Of a stretch of DNA of 64,000 bases, positions 59,728-64,000 are shown in pieces. The translations under genes and the position numbers were made by a program. The notes below the pieces were generated by a model. The model saw nothing but the letters and a program-made list of their open reading frames with translations. It was not told where the DNA came from and did not search any database. Origin of the DNA: Thalassotalea sp. ND16A (GTDB lineage Bacteria > Pseudomonadota > Gammaproteobacteria > Enterobacterales > Alteromonadaceae); contig NZ_JQDZ01000053.1 of the NCBI RefSeq assembly GCF_000764205.1, forward strand, positions 1 to 64,000. Reading direction: 5' to 3'. Every line of letters begins with the position of its first letter. The first letter of the stretch is position 1.

Positions 59728-61082
59728 TAGTTACCTCCCTGCACTTGTTTGGTTTTTGCACTGCCCTGATGGATTGGGCAACAGCCTTGCTCGATGTGCT
59801 CGATATAGTCATCATGAAAATATTTTAGTGAACTTCTTAACGGCTCAACGGCACCGGGCGCCAGCGCACAATGGGTTTTGCCTATCCACATAAAGTCACA
59901 CAGCTGGTGCAAACTGTCGATGTCAGCCAAGGTGCCCTGGCCATGTTCAATGCGAGTCAATATTTCGACTACCCAAGGTGTACCATCACGACAAGGGGTG
60001 CAATAGCCACAAGATTCCTGAGCAAAAAACTGCAATAAATTAAGCACCATGCCGACCGGGCAATTGTGATCATCGAGGACGATTATGCCAGCAGTGCCTA
60101 AGCGACTCCCGGCTTTGGCAATGTTGTCGTAATCCATAGGCACATCAAGATGTTGCTCGGTTAAAAAATCGGTAGACGCACCACCGGGCAACAAGCCGCG
60201 AAGTTTTAAGCCATCTTGCAAACCACCGGCTTTGCCGTATAGCACTTCCCGTATGGTTTTGCCCATTGGCATTTCCCACAGCCCGGGGGTTTTCACCCGG
60301 CCACTGGCACCGTATATTTTTGTGCCTGGGTCTGAATTTGGTGACAGTGCCTTAAACCACTCACCGCCATGTTTAAAAATGTGCGGCAGGTTTGATAAGG
60401 TTTCGACATTATTGACGATAGTGGGTTTGCCAAATAAACCACTGACTTGTGGAAAAGGTGGTTTCGCCCTGGGGTTGGCACGCTTGCCTTCCAGAGCATT
60501 GATTAATGCGGTCTCTTCACCACAGATATAGCGGCCAGCACTGGTATGTAAGTATAAATCTAACTGATAACCACTGCCTTGGATGTTACTGCCCAACCAG
60601 TTCGCCTGATAAGCCTGATCAATGGCGGCTTGCAAACGCTGCGCCGCCAGAAAGTATTCACCGCGTAAGAAAATATAGGCTTTGTTGGCGCCTATGGTAT
60701 AGGCGCCAATAATCATTGACTCCACCAGCTGATGGGGGATACCTTCGAGCAATAACCGGTCTTTAAAGGTGCCGGGCTCCATTTCATCGGCGTTACACAC
60801 CAGGTATTTATTGTCAGGTGCTGCACTGTTATTCGGGCCGTCGTCTGCGCTAAACATCGGCACAAAGCTCCACTTCATGCCGGTAGGGAAGCCCGCACCA
60901 CCGCGGCCTTTTAAACCCGAGTCTTGCACCACTTCAAGACACTGCTGTGGGCTCATCTCACACACGGCTTTTTTCGCACCGACATAACCGCCGGCGGCGA
61001 TATAACCACGAATATCTAAGGGTTCGGCGATATTGACCAAAGCGGTTAACGGCATGCTGGGGTCGTTGACAAAACTACTCAT
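59727..61082 (-). CDS. nuoF: NADH-quinone oxidoreductase subunit F
   Basis: About 451 residues from the ATG at 61082, with GGAGA six bases upstream and an 8-bp overlap with nuoE. Carries the NADH-binding G-R-G-G-A-G-F-P-T-G, the FMN site, and the [4Fe-4S] motif E-S-C-G-Y-C-T-P-C-R-D-G. It is the entry point for NADH electrons, in a complex with NuoE and NuoG. Confidence 0.95.
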   Translation of the reverse strand: MSSFVNDPSMPLTALVNIAEPLDIRGYIAAGGYVGAKKAVCEMSPQQCLEVVQDSGLKGRGGAGFPTGMKWSFVPMFSADDGPNNSAAPDNKYLVCNADEMEPGTFKDRLLLEGIPHQLVESMIIGAYTIGANKAYIFLRGEYFLAAQRLQAAIDQAYQANWLGSNIQGSGYQLDLYLHTSAGRYICGEETALINALEGKRANPRAKPPFPQVSGLFGKPTIVNNVETLSNLPHIFKHGGEWFKALSPNSDPGTKIYGASGRVKTPGLWEMPMGKTIREVLYGKAGGLQDGLKLRGLLPGGASTDFLTEQHLDVPMDYDNIAKAGSRLGTAGIIVLDDHNCPVGMVLNLLQFFAQESCGYCTPCRDGTPWVVEILTRIEHGQGTLADIDSLHQLCDFMWIGKTHCALAPGAVEPLRSSLKYFHDDYIEHIEQGCCPIHQGSAKTKQVQGGN

Positions 61083-61758
61083 TTTCGTCTCCGCTAACAG
61101 CTTTTGAATTAGTGCTGGCAACGGTTGTAGCTGAAGGCTCTTTAGTAGCTGAAGGCACTGTATTAGCTGAAGGCTCAGCTTTGCTGCGCAGCTGTTGCAG
61201 TAATTGCTTTATCTTATCAACATCAAGGTTGTAATAATGTTGCTCAGCAACCATCAACACCGGCCCTTTGTCACAGCCTCCAAGGCAAGCATTGGTGAGT
61301 AAGGTAAATAAACCGTCGCTACTCGTTTGCCCATAATCTATAGCCAACTCGGCTTTCAGGATGTCGCTGATGTTGTCATAACCGGTTAAATAGCAGCTAA
61401 TTGAGTTGCACACATGGATCACATATTTGCCCACGGGCTGGCGATAAATCAAATTGTAAAAGGTGGCGACGCCTTCGAGTTGAGCAACGCCCATTTGCAA
61501 AAAATCGGCAATGGCGTATAAGCTGTCATCGCTGATCCAACCGCGATTTTTTTGCACTATTTTTAACGCTTCAATACCGGCGGCTTCACGGTATTCTAAG
61601 ATCGTGGTTTCATGTTCAATTTCCGCAATTTCAGCCTTGGTTAAATGGCTTTTATAATCCACTTGCTGAACCTCGATTAACTCAGCGGAGCCGTTTGATG
61701 CTGTGTGTTTAGCCGTTGCTTGTTTAAACGAAAGTAATGTCATATTTTCAGTTTCCAT
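61075..61758 (-). CDS. nuoE: NADH-quinone oxidoreductase subunit E
   Basis: A 227-residue protein, longer than the 166 of E. coli. The thioredoxin-like core binds a [2Fe-2S] cluster by C-N-S-I-S-C and C-L-G-G-C. Both ends are extended: about 40 residues before the core, and a Ser/Thr/Ala-rich tail from an 18-bp tandem repeat (about 61116-61170). Located between nuoCD and nuoF in the usual order. Confidence 0.94.
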   Translation of the reverse strand: METENMTLLSFKQATAKHTASNGSAELIEVQQVDYKSHLTKAEIAEIEHETTILEYREAAGIEALKIVQKNRGWISDDSLYAIADFLQMGVAQLEGVATFYNLIYRQPVGKYVIHVCNSISCYLTGYDNISDILKAELAIDYGQTSSDGLFTLLTNACLGGCDKGPVLMVAEQHYYNLDVDKIKQLLQQLRSKAEPSANTVPSATKEPSATTVASTNSKAVSGDENE

Positions 61759-61786
61759 AAAGCCCCTTTTTCAATTTCATCTGCCC

Positions 61787-63574
61787 CTACCTGTCCACAT
61801 CGGCCATGACGTAATCGATGCTGCCTAACGTCGCGATTAAATCTGCCACCATTTGCCCTTGTGAGATCAACGGGATCATTTGCAAATGGGGGAATGACGG
61901 CGTGCGAATGCGGGTGCGATAACTCATTGTGTTGCCATCACTCACTAAGTGATAAGCCATAATGCCCTTGGTCGCCTCCACGCTCACCGAAACTTCTCCG
62001 GCAGGGATCACCGGGCCCCAGGAGACGTTGACAAAATGCGGGATCAAGCTGTCGATATCTTGCATGGTGCGCGATTTATCGGGCGGTGTGGTTTGTGGGT
62101 GATCGGCTTTGTATTGTCCCGACGGCATATTATTTAAGCATTGCTCAATGATGCGAATGCTTTGTCGCATTTCTTCAACCCGCACCATGCAGCGATCGTA
62201 GCAATCACCTTTGTGGCCAACCGGCACTTCAAAATCAAATTGGTCGTAACCGCCATAGGGGCGTTGTTTGCGTAAATCCCAGGAGTAACCAGTCGCGCGT
62301 AGGCCCGGGCCGGTTACGCCCCACTCAATTGCCTCTTTGGTGTTGTACGCACCAACATCCACAGTACGGCGTTTTAACAGCTCATTTTGCATCACCATTT
62401 TTTCATATTGATCGAGGCGTTTCGGCAGGTAATTAACGTAATCACGCACCAAGGTGTGCCAACCTCTGGGTAAGTCGGCAGCAACGCCGCCAATACGAAA
62501 ATAACTTGGGTGCATGCGCGCGCCGGTAAATGCTTCGATGATGGCAAACAGTTTTTCTCGGTCAACAAACATATAAAATATCGGCGACATGGCGCCAATA
62601 TCCTGGGCAAATGTACCGTAGAACAGTAAATGCGACAAAATCCGGAACATCTCTGCGGTCATAATTCGGATCACTTTTGCCCGATCCGGTACGGTTATGC
62701 CAGCAAGTTGCTCCACCGCCATCACATAGGGGAAGTTATTCATTACGCCGCCAAGATAATCAATACGGTCGGTATAAGGAATATAGCTGTGCCAGGATTG
62801 GCGCTCGCCCATTTTTTCAGCGCCGCGATGGTGATAACCAATGTCGGGCACCGAATCGACTATCTCTTCTCCTTCCATTTGCAACACAATGCGAAATGCA
62901 CCATGCACACTGGGGTGATTTGGCCCAAGATTTAAGAAGGTAAAATCACTGGTTTTGCTATTACGTTTCATCCCCCAGTCGTCGGGGTTAAATTTTAACG
63001 CTTCTTGCTCAATGTCTTGCTGGTCATCGGGTAAAGTAAATGGGTCCATTTCGGTAGCACGTGCGGGGTGGTCTTTTAACAACGGGTGACCAATCCAGGT
63101 GAGCGGCATTAAAATGCGTACCAGGTGCGGATGATTATCGAAGTGAATGCCAAACATGTCCCACACTTCGCGCTCATACCAATTGGCGCTTGGCCAGATA
63201 TTACTGACACTGTCGAGGGCTTTATCATTGGTGGTTAACGCCACTTTAATGCGCACATCCCGGTTGCGGGCATAAGAGCGTAAATGATAAACCACAGTAA
63301 AATCTTTTACCTGTGGCGCCAGTTTTTGCTGCCGTAAGCGCTCGTCGATGGCGGTCAAATCGAAACAAAAATCAAAGCCATCATCGAGTTGCTCTGCCAA
63401 TAGATACATTAATTGCGACAAGTGCGCTTTATCTATCCAATAGGTTTCAATGCTGTCGATTAAGTATTGCGTCTGCAGCTGTAAATCCGCATTAATGCTG
63501 GCCACTTCCTCACTCAGCGGTAACCTTGCCTGCTCTTGCCAATCTGTTGATTTTGCTAAAAATGACTCATTCAT
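61787..63574 (-). CDS. nuoC: NADH-quinone oxidoreductase fused subunits C and D
   Basis: A 595-residue fusion of NuoC (about residues 1-190, with [11 protein letters not shown] and D-H-P) and NuoD (about 205-595, with [14 protein letters not shown] and P-Y-G-G-Y-D), as in E. coli NuoCD. The NuoD half holds the quinone-binding site next to cluster N2. The fused form is typical of gammaproteobacteria. Start overlaps the nuoB stop by one base. Confidence 0.95.
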   Translation of the reverse strand: MNESFLAKSTDWQEQARLPLSEEVASINADLQLQTQYLIDSIETYWIDKAHLSQLMYLLAEQLDDGFDFCFDLTAIDERLRQQKLAPQVKDFTVVYHLRSYARNRDVRIKVALTTNDKALDSVSNIWPSANWYEREVWDMFGIHFDNHPHLVRILMPLTWIGHPLLKDHPARATEMDPFTLPDDQQDIEQEALKFNPDDWGMKRNSKTSDFTFLNLGPNHPSVHGAFRIVLQMEGEEIVDSVPDIGYHHRGAEKMGERQSWHSYIPYTDRIDYLGGVMNNFPYVMAVEQLAGITVPDRAKVIRIMTAEMFRILSHLLFYGTFAQDIGAMSPIFYMFVDREKLFAIIEAFTGARMHPSYFRIGGVAADLPRGWHTLVRDYVNYLPKRLDQYEKMVMQNELLKRRTVDVGAYNTKEAIEWGVTGPGLRATGYSWDLRKQRPYGGYDQFDFEVPVGHKGDCYDRCMVRVEEMRQSIRIIEQCLNNMPSGQYKADHPQTTPPDKSRTMQDIDSLIPHFVNVSWGPVIPAGEVSVSVEATKGIMAYHLVSDGNTMSYRTRIRTPSFPHLQMIPLISQGQMVADLIATLGSIDYVMADVDR

Positions 63575-64000
63575 TAAATACTGTCCGGCTCATCTAGATG
63601 GGAAACTTCAATCCGACTTTGCTGCTTAATATCACGCAACGAGGGTTTGGCAATTTCAGTACAACCTTGCTCCCCCATGACCCAGCTCAGCGGCCGCGGC
63701 TGATTGGCAATTTTGGTTTGCAGCAATAACAAGCCCTCCAACAGCGCTTCTGGCCGTGGGGGACAACCGGGTACATAAACGTCTACCGGGATAAATTTAT
63801 CGACCCCCTGGACCACAGAATAAATGTCATACATGCCGCCAGAATTGGCGCACGAGCCCATCGAAATTATCCAGCGCGGTTCCATCAATTGATCATATAA
63901 ATGCCGGATCACCGGCGCCATTTTGCGAAAGCAGGTGCCGGAGATCACCATTAAATCGGCTTGCCGTGGTGTCGCACGGATCACCTCGGCGCCAAAGCGG
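63574..64000 (-). CDS. nuoB: NADH-quinone oxidoreductase subunit B (5' end beyond the window)
   Basis: The 3' part of nuoB, about 142 codons. The frame continues to the window edge ([17 protein letters not shown], the conserved run), so the true start and nuoA lie outside. The N2 cluster region includes [14 protein letters not shown] and [14 protein letters not shown] inside this run is not a start. Confidence 0.95.
   Translation of the reverse strand, partial: RFGAEVIRATPRQADLMVISGTCFRKMAPVIRHLYDQLMEPRWIISMGSCANSGGMYDIYSVVQGVDKFIPVDVYVPGCPPRPEALLEGLLLLQTKIANQPRPLSWVMGEQGCTEIAKPSLRDIKQQSRIEVSHLDEPDSI

Overview
The window is chromosomal DNA of a marine gammaproteobacterium. A Colwelliaceae/Thalassotalea-like member of the Alteromonadales is my best guess, from the fused nuoCD, the cysDN / SLC13 permease / cysC sulfate block, the moderate GC content and the secreted-protein style. 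Nearly every gene lies on the minus strand, so transcription runs from the right end towards the left.

Layout in window coordinates. (1) 0-8.2 kb is an accessory region: a secreted proline-rich protein, three tandem small peptides with a shared Tat-like leader and a variable C-X8-C core, a class II microcin-like peptide with two small membrane proteins (probable immunity), and three toxin-antitoxin operons (ParDE, HipBA, RHH/ParE). All sit among copies of a ~90-120 bp palindromic repeat (family R; termini GGTTGGCGGG / CCCGCCAACC). (2) 8.2-19.5 kb is a compact, probably single operon: SH3 protein, outer-membrane barrel, periplasmic and TPR proteins, one TolQ/ExbB-type and two TolR/ExbD-type proteins and a TonB/AgmX-like protein. 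The plan resembles the Agl-Glt force-generating envelope machines. (3) 19.9-21.1 kb: R repeats flanking a PIN-type toxin-antitoxin pair. (4) 21.1-33.6 kb: five secreted or outer-membrane proteins with DUF11-like beta-sandwich domains, ending in a ~2,000-residue protein with an internal OmpA domain and a C-terminal barrel. (5) 34.4-36.5 kb: an M13 zinc peptidase lipoprotein. (6) 37.2-43.1 kb: sulfate activation (cysC, SLC13/TrkA-C permease, cysN, cysD). (7) 43.5-48.3 kb: deaD RNA helicase, a Vgb-like propeller and a DUF4097-like lipoprotein. (8) 48.8-64 kb: NADH dehydrogenase I, nuoN back to nuoB; nuoB is cut by the window end.

From 36.6 to 55 kb the gaps hold a second repeat family (K/H). Its ends are arrays of 7-bp units, (GGTACAA)n or (GCTACGR)n, each terminated by GCAGY and facing inward as inverted repeats. 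One copy carries a four-helix-bundle (23S-IVP/Avd-like) gene; the others look like gene-less derivatives. Copies lie 2-7 bp beyond the stop codons of several genes and even split nuoJ from nuoI.

Most noteworthy are this heptad-bounded element family, the cassette-like alternation of R repeats with toxin-antitoxin and microcin genes, the microcin operon with a terminator between precursor and immunity, and the C-X8-C peptide family. Everything is read by eye; no database search was run.
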